Source: Nocardia uniformis NBRC 13702 (GTDB lineage: Bacteria; Actinomycetota; Actinomycetes; Mycobacteriales; Mycobacteriaceae). From it: a stretch of 64,000 bases of DNA. The stretch is from positions 1 to 64,000 of the forward strand of contig NZ_BDCE01000056.1 of assembly GCF_001613345.1 (NCBI RefSeq). The letters are read 5' to 3'. Below, piece by piece: positions 35,788 to 44,898 of the stretch. The first letter of the stretch is position 1, and each line of letters starts with the position of its first letter. The position numbers were made by a program, and so were the translations under genes. Below the pieces are notes generated by a model, which saw only the letters and a list, made by a program, of their open reading frames with translations, did no database searches and was not told the origin of the DNA.

Positions 35788-36645
35788 CTAAAACCCCATG
35801 CTTTCCGGAAACCAGATCGAGAGCAGTTGCGTGATCAGCACATTGGCGGCGAAGGTGCTCATCACTCCGATGACAACGGTGGCGTTCACACAGTCCGCCA
35901 CGCCCTTGGGACCTCCCGCGGCCTCGAAGCCGCGCTGACTGGCCACCAGCACCACGAGCAGTCCGAAGATGACCGTCTTACCCATCGCGACGATCAGATC
36001 GTTGGTACTGGCAAAGGCCGCGAAGGAATTGAAGAACGCGCCGGGCACGCCGCCCTGGACCAGCGTCATCGTGTAGATGGTTGACATGCCGACGAACACG
36101 ATCAGCACACACAGCAGCGGCCCGACCAGGAACATCGCCGCCAGCCGCGGCGCGACCAGGCGATGATTCGGGTTGATGCCCAGGGTCCGGATGGCGTCGA
36201 TCTCTTCGCGGATCTTGCGGGCGCCGAGATCGGCGGCGATGGCCGCGCCGACCGCGCCGCCGAGCAGGATGCCGCCCACCATGGGTGCGCCCTGCCGGAT
36301 GACGCCGAGCCCGCCCGCCGCGCCGGCTTGTGAGGTGGCGCCGACCTGTCCGGCGATCGAGCCGACCTGGATCTGCACGATGGCGCCGAAGGGGACGGCG
36401 ATCAAGATGGCGGGCCAACCGGACACGCTCATCATGAACCAGGCCTGGGTCATGGCCTCGCGCCACGGATGGTTCAGCTTGACGATGTCGCGGATCAACC
36501 CGTACATCGAGTCGACCGTCAGCAGCATCAAGCGGCCGAAAGTGCCGACCGATTGCAGCAATGTGCGCCAAGCCCACACGACCAGCACCACGATCGGCCG
36601 TACGAGAATAGGGACCGGACGGTCTCGAATCACCGTCGCGTTCAT
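35788..36645 (-). CDS. yrbEA: YrbE/MlaE-type permease YrbEA
   Basis: 285 residues, first gene of the 12-gene mce operon. The MlaE core includes GGAVGAAIAADLGARKI followed by REEIDAIRTLGINP, and there are several transmembrane helices. The 13-bp palindrome ends 44 bp upstream of the start, so the whole import operon is probably controlled there. Confidence 0.93.
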   Translation of the reverse strand: MNATVIRDRPVPILVRPIVVLVVWAWRTLLQSVGTFGRLMLLTVDSMYGLIRDIVKLNHPWREAMTQAWFMMSVSGWPAILIAVPFGAIVQIQVGSIAGQVGATSQAGAAGGLGVIRQGAPMVGGILLGGAVGAAIAADLGARKIREEIDAIRTLGINPNHRLVAPRLAAMFLVGPLLCVLIVFVGMSTIYTMTLVQGGVPGAFFNSFAAFASTNDLIVAMGKTVIFGLLVVLVASQRGFEAAGGPKGVADCVNATVVIGVMSTFAANVLITQLLSIWFPESMGF

Positions 36646-36688
36646 CGCATCTCGCTCTCACCGAAAAAGAAGACACAGTCGGAATCAA

Positions 36689-36701
36689 CTGTCTGGGACA
36701 G
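36689..36701. promoter_or_regulatory. Operator palindrome, mce operon
   Basis: CTGTCTGGGACAG, a perfect two-fold CTGTC/GACAG site, 44 bp upstream of yrbEA. It is identical to sites at 52479 and 57391 and is the reverse complement of those at 41610 and 55720. Confidence 0.8.
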
Positions 36702-36751
36702 ATTAGACTGGCAAATCGGTGCCGTCCAGGTTTTCCGCGAACCGTCCACGA

Positions 36752-37357
36752 TCATGATCGCCACCACTCCAGCACCGACTGGGTCACGCGCGTACCGTCC
36801 GCCTGCGTGATGGCCAGCTCGGTGCGCGAAAGCTCGATCGACACTCCGCCGCCGGAGCCGGACCACCGCTCCCCACTGCCGGACACCGGGGTCCGGATCG
36901 GCGTCGCCACATCGAGCCGGTAGGCCTTGAAGTAGGAGCCGCACACCACGAACAGAGTCTCAACGGTGCTGCCCACGACCGTCGCATGCCGCCACTCATC
37001 GCAGCGCGCGGACACCGAATCTCCGCCGAACCAGCCATAATTCGTGGCCGAATGGTTCGGGAAGTCAGGCAGCTCACTGGGCACGGGGGCGGTGTAGGCC
37101 AACTCGTCGGGCACCTGCGACGGGATCGTCTCCCGCAGCCCGGGAGGCTTAGTGGTGGTCGTCGGCCCGGTCGTCACCGGGGGCGGCGTAGTGGCCACCG
37201 GCGGGGCCTGTGCGACGACGACGATCGGCGGCGGCGCTCCCGGATGGGTGCGGAACCAGATCGCCGCTCCCCCGCCGCCGCCGACCAGCGCCGCCGCCAT
37301 CAGCAACGCGCCGCCGTATGCAGACGCCACTCCCCGGACGTTCCGCCACCCATCCAT
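36752..37357 (-). CDS. Membrane-anchored or secreted hypothetical protein
   Basis: 201 residues from ATG 37357 (MDGWRNVRGVAS), with AGGAGG upstream. One N-terminal helix (about 10-35) is followed by a Pro/Thr-rich linker (about 45-75), then an extracytoplasmic domain with two cysteines (SARCDEW, FVVCGSY). No family is recognised. It is divergent from the lipoprotein-MMPL operon and shares a degenerate operator with it. Confidence 0.75.
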   Translation of the reverse strand: MDGWRNVRGVASAYGGALLMAAALVGGGGGAAIWFRTHPGAPPPIVVVAQAPPVATTPPPVTTGPTTTTKPPGLRETIPSQVPDELAYTAPVPSELPDFPNHSATNYGWFGGDSVSARCDEWRHATVVGSTVETLFVVCGSYFKAYRLDVATPIRTPVSGSGERWSGSGGGVSIELSRTELAITQADGTRVTQSVLEWWRS

Positions 37358-37385
37358 CACCCCTCCTGGCCAATATCCAGCCTGC

Positions 37386-37398
37386 CCGACTGAGACAG
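37386..37398. promoter_or_regulatory. Degenerate operator palindrome
   Basis: CCGACTGAGACAG: the right half GACAG is perfect and the left half differs from CTGTC at two positions. It lies in the 110-bp divergent gap, 29 bp from one start, the same geometry as the better sites. Confidence 0.5.
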
Positions 37399-37467
37399 TT
37401 GGTAGCATACTGTGATCAAGACCTCGGAAGTACCCAAATTGCGATCGCAGTCATAGTGGAGTGAAGA

Positions 37468-37995
37468 ATGAAGCCCCAGATAAATACCGGTTTTCTGCTG
37501 GCAACCACGGCGGCCGCACTGTCTATGACACTTACGGCATGCGGCTCCGACAATGTACGGAGCAGCGAAATCACCATCAGCGCGGCGCCGACCACGACGG
37601 CCGCCAGCACCGGTGCGGCGGGCGCGCTGCCCACGCCACTCACCACCGAGCAACTCGACACGATGCTGCAGGACCTGTTCGGACAGGGCAGGCAGGTCTC
37701 CGACGATCAGCGCCTCGCCGTCGTCCAGAACGGCGAGAAGTTCCGCAGCGACCTGACCGAGCTGCGAAAGGCCATGTCGGAGAACCCGAATGCGAAGTTC
37801 GGCGTGGTCGCGGGTTCGGTGGTGCTCAATGGCGAGATTCTCGAGGCCGAGTTCTGGCTGGACAAGGACGGCAACGGCAACCAGCGTTCGGCGCCGCTGA
37901 ACCTGGTTCCGGCACAGGGCGAATGGAAGATCCCCGCCGAGGAGATCTGCGGCATCCTCGCCCAGACCGACTACAAGTCACCGGCCTGCAGGTAG
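37468..37995 (+). CDS. Secreted lipoprotein, possibly MTB12-like
   Basis: 175 residues, MKPQINTGFLLATTAAALS, with the lipobox LTAC (Cys 25). A Thr/Ala-rich linker precedes a globular domain (about 55-175) ending GEWKIPAEEICGIL with a conserved Cys. The layout resembles the mycobacterial low-molecular-weight antigen MTB12, but that match is by memory only. It is first in an operon with an MMPL transporter. Confidence 0.75.
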   Translation: MKPQINTGFLLATTAAALSMTLTACGSDNVRSSEITISAAPTTTAASTGAAGALPTPLTTEQLDTMLQDLFGQGRQVSDDQRLAVVQNGEKFRSDLTELRKAMSENPNAKFGVVAGSVVLNGEILEAEFWLDKDGNGNQRSAPLNLVPAQGEWKIPAEEICGILAQTDYKSPACR

Positions 37996-38017
37996 ATCCG
38001 AAGAGGGAGATCAACTC

Positions 38018-40213
38018 GTGTTTGTCTGGCTGGGCCGCTGGATCCACCACGCCCGCTTCACCGTCATCGCCGGATTCGTCCTGGCCATCGGACTTTCCGG
38101 GCTCTTCGGCCTGGGCTATCAGGATCGGCTCTCCGCGCAGGGCTACTTCGACGATACGAGCGAGTCGGTACTGGGCACGAAGCTGGCCGACGCCACCTTC
38201 GGCCGCGACTTCGACGGTGATGTGATCGCGCTCTTCAGCACCCCGCCCGGGCGGTCGATCACCGATCCGGAGATCGAAGCGGCGGGCAAAGCGCTGACCC
38301 AGCGGTTGCTCACCGAATTCCGCACCGAGATCAAGGATGTCACCGGGTACTGGAACGGCAGCCTGGTCAAGAACCGGTTCGTCGACGACAGCAAGACTCA
38401 TGCCTTCATGAGCATCGGGCTGCAGGGTACCGGCGACACCGACAGCGTCGAGTTCTACCACCGGATCCGGGACCAACTGACCATTCCCGGCGTGGACGTG
38501 CAGGTGGCCGGCCGGGTGGCGGTGGCTGACGCGGTCGGCCTCACCCTGCAGCACGATATCGAGCGCATGCACCTGATCGCGCTGCCGCTGGTCGCGATTG
38601 TGCTGTTCTTCGTCTTCGGCGGGGTCGTCGCCGCGGCGCTGCCGCTGATCATCGGCGGGCTCACCATCGCGGGTTCCTGGGGCGTGATGCGGCTGCTCAC
38701 CGAAATCATGCAGGTGAATCAGTTCGCGGATGCGGTGATTCAGCTCATCGGCCTGGGCCTGGCGATCGACTACGGCCTGTTCATGGTGAGCCGGTTCCGG
38801 GAGGAGATCGCCGAGGGCCGCACCGTCGAGGACGCGGTGCGTACGGCGGTGGCCACGGCGGGGCGGACCATCACGTTCTCCGCGACCATCATTGTGGTGT
38901 GCGTGGCGGGTGTGCTGATCTTCCCGATGAATTTCCTACGTTCGGTGGCGCTGGGCGCTTTGGCGGCGGTGATACTCGCCGCGGTGCTGTCGATCACCGT
39001 ACTGCCCGCCCTGCTGTGCGTGCTGGGGCGCCGGGTGGACGCGTTCGGCCTGAAACGGTTCTCGCGCACCACATCCGCCGCGCAGATCGACGCGTCGTTC
39101 TGGTCGCGGCTGGCGACCTGGTCGATGCGGCGGCCCGCACTGGTCGCCTACCCGATCATCGCGGTCCTCTTGCTGTTGATCGTCCCGTTCTTCGGGGTCG
39201 AATTCACCGGCATCACCGAGAAGTATCTGCCGCCCGGCAACGAGACCCGTTCGGCACAACAGGATTTCGACACCATCTTTCCGACCGAGCGCACCAATCC
39301 GATCAAGCTCGTGATCACCGGAGCGGACCGGCAGATCACCGGTCAGATCGTGGCCGCGGCGGACCGGACGCCCGGGCTGACCGGGCAGTTCCAGAAGCCG
39401 ATATCAGCCGGGATCGCGGCCGAGGGCGCCAATGTCCGGGTCTACCAGGCCGGTCTGGTCGATCCGTCGGTCACCGATGACGTGATCGCCCGGCTGCGTT
39501 CGATCACGCCGCCGGCGGGCACCACGATCTATGTCACCGGTATGCCCGCTCTGGAGCGTGACAGCATTCACGGCATCACCGATCGGCTGCCGGTGCTGCT
39601 GGCAATTCTGGTGATCGCGTCGTTCGTGATGATGTTCCTGGCGTTCGGCTCGTTCGTGCTGCCGATCAAGGCGACGGTGGTCAGCGGGCTCAGTCTGACC
39701 GCGGCACTGGGCTTTCTGGCCTATGTCTTCTACGACGGACACGGGGCGGGCCTGCTGGACTTCACGCCACAGCCACTGAGCTTCCCGGTGCTGGTGATCA
39801 TGATCGCGATCATCTTCGGCTTGTCCACCGACTACGAGATCTTCCTGATGTCGCGCATGGCCGAGGCGCGGAATCGGGGCGCGCCCACCCCGGAGGCGAT
39901 CCGCTACGGCACCGCGCACACCGGCGGCATCATCACCGCCGCGGCCCTGGTGCTGATCGTGGTGACCGGCGCGTTCGGGCTCTCGGATCTGGTGCTGATG
40001 AAGTACATCGCCTACGGCATGATCGTCGCGCTGGTGCTCGACGCCACCATCATCCGGATGCTGCTGGTGCCGGCGATCATGCGGATTCTGGGCGATGCCT
40101 GCTGGTGGGCGCCACGGTGGGCCATGCGGCTGCACCAGCGAATCGGGCTGGCCGAGTTCGAAACTCGGCCAGAACCGGCCGAACCCACTGTTACCGAGGA
40201 GGTTTCACTATGA
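38018..40213 (+). CDS. MMPL-family transporter
   Basis: 731 residues from GTG 38018 with GGGAG upstream. RND/MMPL architecture: an N-terminal helix, an extracytoplasmic loop (about 35-170), a five-helix block with GLGLAIDYGLFMVSRFREE, a second loop, then a second block with FGLSTDYEIFLMSRMAEARN. The Asp-Tyr pairs are the expected proton-relay residues. MMPL proteins move lipids to the cell envelope; the cargo is unknown. It is shorter than MmpL3-type proteins because it lacks the C-terminal cytoplasmic domain. Confidence 0.9.
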   Translation: MFVWLGRWIHHARFTVIAGFVLAIGLSGLFGLGYQDRLSAQGYFDDTSESVLGTKLADATFGRDFDGDVIALFSTPPGRSITDPEIEAAGKALTQRLLTEFRTEIKDVTGYWNGSLVKNRFVDDSKTHAFMSIGLQGTGDTDSVEFYHRIRDQLTIPGVDVQVAGRVAVADAVGLTLQHDIERMHLIALPLVAIVLFFVFGGVVAAALPLIIGGLTIAGSWGVMRLLTEIMQVNQFADAVIQLIGLGLAIDYGLFMVSRFREEIAEGRTVEDAVRTAVATAGRTITFSATIIVVCVAGVLIFPMNFLRSVALGALAAVILAAVLSITVLPALLCVLGRRVDAFGLKRFSRTTSAAQIDASFWSRLATWSMRRPALVAYPIIAVLLLLIVPFFGVEFTGITEKYLPPGNETRSAQQDFDTIFPTERTNPIKLVITGADRQITGQIVAAADRTPGLTGQFQKPISAGIAAEGANVRVYQAGLVDPSVTDDVIARLRSITPPAGTTIYVTGMPALERDSIHGITDRLPVLLAILVIASFVMMFLAFGSFVLPIKATVVSGLSLTAALGFLAYVFYDGHGAGLLDFTPQPLSFPVLVIMIAIIFGLSTDYEIFLMSRMAEARNRGAPTPEAIRYGTAHTGGIITAAALVLIVVTGAFGLSDLVLMKYIAYGMIVALVLDATIIRMLLVPAIMRILGDACWWAPRWAMRLHQRIGLAEFETRPEPAEPTVTEEVSL

Positions 40214-40602
40214 AGGTTTTCGCGGCCACCCTCCTGGCCCTGGGTTTGGCCGCCGCACCTGCGGCGGCGCAACCGAACGTCCCGTTCATGATCGACTGTT
40301 CGGCCAGCCACACCGACGACTCCCGGCTCCTGCTGAGCTGCGCCAACCCGGGCTCGCTGCCGGGCACCGTCGATCTGATGTACGTGTGCAGTACACCCTT
40401 GGATTTCAACCGGCAGATCATCTTCAACGAACCCGGTCATTTCGTAGCGCCCAAGTCCACGCTGCGACTGACCCGCGATTGCGGACCCGAGCAGGTGATC
40501 ATCACCTATCAGGCCTGGCCGCTCACCCAGGATCAGCAGGACGACGAACAGACCCGTCTGGACCGGATCCGCGCCGAACGCGACGAGCTCGCCGGACGCT
40601 GA
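40210..40602 (+). CDS. Secreted protein, possible MMPL accessory
   Basis: 130 residues from ATG 40210, overlapping the MMPL stop (ATGA), with GAGGAGG upstream. A signal peptide MKVFAATLLALGLAAAPAAA is followed by a mature domain with four cysteines that could pair. Tight coupling suggests it works with the transporter, as small MmpS-like partners do, but it does not resemble MmpS in sequence. Confidence 0.7.
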   Translation: MKVFAATLLALGLAAAPAAAQPNVPFMIDCSASHTDDSRLLLSCANPGSLPGTVDLMYVCSTPLDFNRQIIFNEPGHFVAPKSTLRLTRDCGPEQVIITYQAWPLTQDQQDDEQTRLDRIRAERDELAGR

Positions 40603-40604
40603 AG

Positions 40605-40643
40605 GAGAAAGGGGCTGCGGCATTGTGCCGCAGCCCCTTTCTC
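40605..40643. terminator. Bidirectional intrinsic terminator
   Basis: GAGAAAGGGGCTGCGGCA (40605-40622), a 3-base loop and its exact complement (40626-40643): an 18-bp perfect stem with T-rich and A-rich flanks on both strands. It lies exactly between converging genes and should stop both. Confidence 0.9.
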
Positions 40644-40647
40644 GTGG

Positions 40648-41556
40648 TCACCAGGACTTGGGTTTGTCCGCGTGCCCAGCGCCGCCGATTCTGCCGAGGG
40701 CCTTCTCCAACCCGGCTCGTACCCGCTGCCCCGAGGTCTCGTATTCGCCTGGGAAGGCGTACTTTCCGGCGACCCGCACCACCGGCTGCAAAAGTCCAGG
40801 CGGCACATACCGAGGCGCCAGCGACACCAGCCAGGCATCCGGCCCCGCCGTCCCGAGCTTCTTGCCCCGCAGCATGCTGCGCACCGCCCGGCGGGCGGTG
40901 TTGGACGGCTCGTGGAAGCCCGGCAGACTCCACGCCCAGTCCGGCAGGAATTTGGTCTCCTCGATGCCGTAGGCCAGCGGCGTCTTGGTGATGCCGGGCA
41001 GGAAGGTGGTGCAGGACACCCCGCTGCCCTTCAGCTCGGCGTGCAGCGCGGTGGAGAAGTAGATGACGAAAGCCTTTGCCGCCGAATAGGAAGCGAGATA
41101 CGGCAGCGGCGCCACACCGGCCGGTGAGGCCACATTCAGGATCGCGCCCTCCCCCCGCGCCTGCATCGCGGGCAGGAACGCGCCGGTGAGATGGTGCAGG
41201 GCGCTGACGCTGACGTCCACCAGAATGCGCTCGCGGCCCAGCGCCAGCTTGTCGAAGCGGCCGATCGAGATGAGACCCGCGACATTGGCCACGCCGACAA
41301 TGGCGCGCGGGCCGCTTTGCACCGCCTCGATGAACTTGCCGCGTGCCTCGGGTTCGGTGAGATCGAGCTGATGCACCTCCACCTCGACCCGGTGCCCGCG
41401 CAGTTGGTCGGCGGTTTCTCCGACGGCGTCCTGGATATCGGCCAGAACCAAGTTGTAGCCCCGCAGGGACAATTCGCGAGCTACCTCACGGCCGATACCG
41501 GACGCTGCTCCGGTGACGACGACCGCGGTATCGGCGGATGGACGCGGCAGTGCCAT
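40648..41556 (-). CDS. Short-chain dehydrogenase/reductase
   Basis: 302 residues from ATG 41556 with AAGGAG. Cofactor motif TGAASGIG near residue 16, NVAG in place of the usual NNAG, catalytic Ser in NVASPAG and SYSAAK. An extended C-terminus carries KKLGTAGPDAW. It is divergent from the BVMO operon, with two operator sites between them. Confidence 0.85.
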   Translation of the reverse strand: MALPRPSADTAVVVTGAASGIGREVARELSLRGYNLVLADIQDAVGETADQLRGHRVEVEVHQLDLTEPEARGKFIEAVQSGPRAIVGVANVAGLISIGRFDKLALGRERILVDVSVSALHHLTGAFLPAMQARGEGAILNVASPAGVAPLPYLASYSAAKAFVIYFSTALHAELKGSGVSCTTFLPGITKTPLAYGIEETKFLPDWAWSLPGFHEPSNTARRAVRSMLRGKKLGTAGPDAWLVSLAPRYVPPGLLQPVVRVAGKYAFPGEYETSGQRVRAGLEKALGRIGGAGHADKPKSW

Positions 41557-41609
41557 AGCGACTCCTTCAATCATGCGCTCCATTGCGTGACGCAGGTTCG
41601 AGACTAGCA

Positions 41610-41622
41610 CTGTCCCAGACAG
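41610..41622. promoter_or_regulatory. Operator palindrome, SDR side
   Basis: CTGTCCCAGACAG, perfect two-fold site, 54 bp from the SDR start. Its centre is 23 bp (about two helical turns) from the next site, allowing cooperative binding. Confidence 0.8.
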
Positions 41623-41632
41623 TTGGCTTACA

Positions 41633-41645
41633 CTGTCTGGGACAA
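41633..41645. promoter_or_regulatory. Operator palindrome, BVMO side
   Basis: CTGTCTGGGACAA, one mismatch at the last base, 39 bp from the BVMO start. It pairs with the site at 41610. Confidence 0.7.
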
Positions 41646-41683
41646 GAGTCGCGGCGGTGCAGCCGCGGCCGAGGAGGAAGCGA

Positions 41684-43375
41684 ATGTCCAGCACAGCAGT
41701 CGCCGAAACCGCACCGCTGACCCGGCCCGATCACGAAGTCGTGATCATCGGCGCGGGTTTCGGCGGCATTGCGACCGGAGTGGCACTCAAGCAGGCGGGC
41801 GTCGAGGATTTCGTCATCTTCGACAAACACTCCGGAATCGGCGGAACCTGGTGGGCCAACCGGTATCCCGGCATCGCCGTCGATATTCCGGCCGTCTATT
41901 ACAGCCTTTCCTATATGCCGTTCCGTACCTCGACGCGGGTGTTCCCGCCGGGCCACGAGGTGCAGGAGTACACCGAGCAGATCGTCGACGAGTACGGCCT
42001 GCGCCCGCACATCACCTTGAATACCCGGGTGTCCGGGGCGATCTGGGACGAGCGCACCCACCTGTGGACGGTCCGCTTCGACGACCGCACCGTCACCTGC
42101 CGATTCCTGTGTCCCGCACTGGGTTACCTGGAGGTGCCGAAGCTGCCCGACATTCCGGGCATCGATAGGTTCGCGGGCAAGGCCGTGCACACCGCGGACT
42201 GGGATCACGACTTCGACTACGCGGGCAAGCGGATCGGCGTGATCGGCACGGGAGCGACCGCACTGCAGTTGATTCCGGAGCTGGCCGATATCGCCGAGCA
42301 TCTGACGGTCTTCCAGCGCACGCCGATCTGGCTGGCGCCGAAGCCGGATTTCCGGGTGGACTGGGGTTTGGATCAGTTCCTGCAGCGCAATGACAGGACC
42401 CGCAAGGTGGTGCGCGGGGCCGTCGCCGCCGGCATCGATCTGGGGCTGGTCGGGCTGGCGTTGTCGATGCGGCGGCTACCGCGGGTAGCCCCCGCGCTGA
42501 CCGCGGGCGCTCGTGGTGCGTACCGAATGTGGTTGCGGGACAAGGAGCTCTACGACAAGCTCGCGCCCACGTACGCGCCCGGGTGTAAACGGCCGTCGCT
42601 GTCGAGCCGATACATGAAGACCTTCAAGAACCGGGATCGGACCAGCCTGATCACCGAGGGGATCGAGCGGGTCACCGAAAAGGGCGTCGTCACCGCCGAC
42701 GGCGTGGAACATCCGATCGATGTGCTGGTGTGCGCCACTGGATTCCGGGTGTGTGAGCGCGGCTTCTCCCCCGCCTTCGAGATGATCGGCGCCGAGGGCA
42801 AGGAACTCGGCGACTACTGGCACGAGACCAGGTATCACGCCTATCAGGGTGTGACGGTGCCCGGCTGGCCGAACATGTTCATGGTGGCCTGCGGACCCAA
42901 TTCGGTGATTCTCGGGTCGATTCTGACCACCGTGGAGAACACGGCCGCCAAGGCGCGGCGGCTCATCGTCGAGGCGCGGCGGCGCGGGGCGACCCGGGTG
43001 GATGTCACGCCCGAGGCGTATCGCGAGTACGCGGACAAGTGCCTGGAGAAGATGGAGGGCTCGCTCTGGGTCACCGCGCCGTGCGCGGGGTCGAACACCT
43101 ATTACGTGAACTATCAGGGCGATTTGGCGGTGCGGCCGTCGACGAACATCGGCCAGTGGCTCGGCACACGCCATTTCCCTTGGCGCGCTTACCAGTTCGG
43201 CAAGTTGGCGCCCGGGCCGCAGCCCGCCGCACCCGTCAAGAAGGCAGTCGCGAAGAAGACCGCCGCCAAGAAGCCAGCGGCCGTCAAAGCGCCCGCCAAA
43301 AAGACGGCCGCCAAGCCCCCTGCCGCCCAGCAGATCCCAGCGCAGCCGCTGGCCGCCGACAACCCCACCCAGTAG
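41684..43375 (+). CDS. Baeyer-Villiger-type flavin monooxygenase with Lys/Ala-rich tail
   Basis: 563 residues from ATG 41684 with GAGGAGG. FAD motif GAGFGG (23-28), BVMO fingerprint FAGKAVHTADWD (163-174, complete with His169), NADPH motif GVIGTGATA (185-193). It would insert oxygen next to a ketone, making an ester. The last 50 residues are an odd low-complexity tail of KK/AAKK/PAAVK units similar to the tails of mycobacterial HupB and histone H1, not seen in the other two BVMOs here. First gene of the eight-gene operon. Confidence 0.88.
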   Translation: MSSTAVAETAPLTRPDHEVVIIGAGFGGIATGVALKQAGVEDFVIFDKHSGIGGTWWANRYPGIAVDIPAVYYSLSYMPFRTSTRVFPPGHEVQEYTEQIVDEYGLRPHITLNTRVSGAIWDERTHLWTVRFDDRTVTCRFLCPALGYLEVPKLPDIPGIDRFAGKAVHTADWDHDFDYAGKRIGVIGTGATALQLIPELADIAEHLTVFQRTPIWLAPKPDFRVDWGLDQFLQRNDRTRKVVRGAVAAGIDLGLVGLALSMRRLPRVAPALTAGARGAYRMWLRDKELYDKLAPTYAPGCKRPSLSSRYMKTFKNRDRTSLITEGIERVTEKGVVTADGVEHPIDVLVCATGFRVCERGFSPAFEMIGAEGKELGDYWHETRYHAYQGVTVPGWPNMFMVACGPNSVILGSILTTVENTAAKARRLIVEARRRGATRVDVTPEAYREYADKCLEKMEGSLWVTAPCAGSNTYYVNYQGDLAVRPSTNIGQWLGTRHFPWRAYQFGKLAPGPQPAAPVKKAVAKKTAAKKPAAVKAPAKKTAAKPPAAQQIPAQPLAADNPTQ

Positions 43376-43384
43376 GAGCAGACC

Positions 43385-43930
43385 GTGCTATTTCATCCCG
43401 CAGTCGTCGAGGCGGACTCGGACTTCTATACCAAGGCCCCGATCGTGCTGGTCGGCCGCGCCGAATTCGACGTGCCCGCCGAAACGCTGTGGCAGCCGGT
43501 CGAGGATTTCGGCTGGATCCCGTTCATCAGCTCCACCTGGGAGACCCCCGCGCCGCACGGCCGCAACTCCCGGCGCCGCCTGGGTCTCGGGCCCCTGCTG
43601 CTGAGCAATGAGTTCGTCACCCACCTGGATCCGGGCCGGGAGATCGCCTTCTTCATCGGCGAGATCCCGCTGCCCGGTGTGCGGGCGATGGCCGAACGGC
43701 TGGTCGTCGAACCGCTGGGACCGCAGCGTAGTTCGCTGACCTACACGGTGGCCATCGCGCCGAAGTTCTTCCCGCGGGTGCGGATCACGCCGGTCTCCAG
43801 GGTCGCGAATCCGTTCTTCTCCCGGCTCATCGAGCTCGGCTGGGGATATGCGCTGCGTCGGCGCGGGTTCGAGAGCACGCCCCGGCTCGAAGCCGTGCCC
43901 GATGTCCGCCCGATCAGCCGAACCAACTGA
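43385..43930 (+). CDS. SRPBCC-superfamily protein (START/polyketide-cyclase-like)
   Basis: 181 residues from GTG 43385 with GGAG upstream, nine bases after the BVMO. An SRPBCC-like layout is seen: APIVLVGRAEFDVPAETLW at the start, then PFISSTWETPAPH and a long C-terminal helix. Such proteins bind hydrophobic ligands in a deep cavity. No catalytic residues can be assigned. A second SRPBCC protein is encoded at 58488. Confidence 0.7.
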   Translation: MLFHPAVVEADSDFYTKAPIVLVGRAEFDVPAETLWQPVEDFGWIPFISSTWETPAPHGRNSRRRLGLGPLLLSNEFVTHLDPGREIAFFIGEIPLPGVRAMAERLVVEPLGPQRSSLTYTVAIAPKFFPRVRITPVSRVANPFFSRLIELGWGYALRRRGFESTPRLEAVPDVRPISRTN

Positions 43931-43940
43931 AGGGCCCATC

Positions 43941-44879
43941 ATGTTTCGTGGAGTACGACGTCCCAAACTAGTGCTGATCACCGGCGCGGGCAGCGGCATC
44001 GGACGAGCCACCGCCCTGCGCTTCGCCGCGCGCGGCGCGACCGTCCTCGCCACCGATATCCGGGAGGACACCGCGCGCGAGACCGTGGCGCGCATCGTCG
44101 AACGCGGCGGTGACGGTTTCGCCTACCCGCTCGATGTCACCGACCCGAGCCAGTGGACGGCCCTGGGCCTGCTGGTCTTCGAAAAGCACGGCGTCCCGGA
44201 CGTTCTCGTGAACAACGCGGGAATCGGGGTGATCGCCGGATTCCTGCAGCACGACACCGCGCTGTGGGATCGCCAGCTCGCGGTGAACTGGGAGGGCGTC
44301 GTGCACGGCTGCCGCGCGTTCGCACCGCTGATGGTGAGCGAGGGCCGGGGACACATCGTGAATATCTCTTCCGCCGCGTCCTGGGTGCCCGCGCCGTTCT
44401 GGCCGTCCTATGCCACCTCCAAGGCCAACGTCCGGATGTTCAGCGAATGTCTGCGCGGTGAACTCGCAGCCCACGGTATAGGGGTGTCCTGTGTCTGCCC
44501 GGGTGGCGCCGCGACCGGGATCATCGGGGACGCGCACCTGGTGCTCGACACCCTGGACCAGACGCCCGACCGCAAGGAGAAGATCCAGCGCACCGCCGGA
44601 GAAATCGCCGAGAAGTTCGGTCCCTGGCTGGGTTTCGGCCCGGATGTCATGGCCAAGGGCGTGCAGCGGGCGGTCCGCTACAACATCGGGTTGCTGCCGG
44701 TGCGGCCGGAGGCCTGGGTGGCGCAGTACCTGCATCGCCTCGCTCCGGGCACAGTCCGTTTCGTGACCGGCCAGGTCCGGCCCGGTCGCCTCGATGCCGT
44801 CGGCCGCGCGCTCGATGTCGTGCTGCCCGACCGCGTGCTCGACACGGCGGCCCGCATCTCCGCTCCGAGCAAGCATTGA
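43941..44879 (+). CDS. Short-chain dehydrogenase, twin A
   Basis: 312 residues, MFRGVRRPKLVLITGAGSG. TGAGSGIG, VNNAG, catalytic Ser in NISSAAS and SYATSK. The C-terminal third (FGPDVMAKGVQRAVRYNIGL, LPVRPEAWVAQYLHRLAPG) matches the next gene closely, so the two arose by tandem duplication. Confidence 0.88.
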   Translation: MFRGVRRPKLVLITGAGSGIGRATALRFAARGATVLATDIREDTARETVARIVERGGDGFAYPLDVTDPSQWTALGLLVFEKHGVPDVLVNNAGIGVIAGFLQHDTALWDRQLAVNWEGVVHGCRAFAPLMVSEGRGHIVNISSAASWVPAPFWPSYATSKANVRMFSECLRGELAAHGIGVSCVCPGGAATGIIGDAHLVLDTLDQTPDRKEKIQRTAGEIAEKFGPWLGFGPDVMAKGVQRAVRYNIGLLPVRPEAWVAQYLHRLAPGTVRFVTGQVRPGRLDAVGRALDVVLPDRVLDTAARISAPSKH

Positions 44880-44898
44880 AACCGACTGGGAGACAATA

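Noticed and set aside
30624..36084. Plus-strand frames of 785, 332 and 717 residues across the mce operon
   Set aside because: They are His/Arg/Asp-rich antisense shadows of mceA-D and the yrbE genes, with no ribosome-binding site or domain.
36660..36720. KstR or KstR2 cholesterol-regulator site upstream of mce
   Set aside because: I could not match the AAC..GTT or CAAG..CTTG halves; the palindrome present is of a different kind. The operon therefore cannot be called mce4 on regulation.
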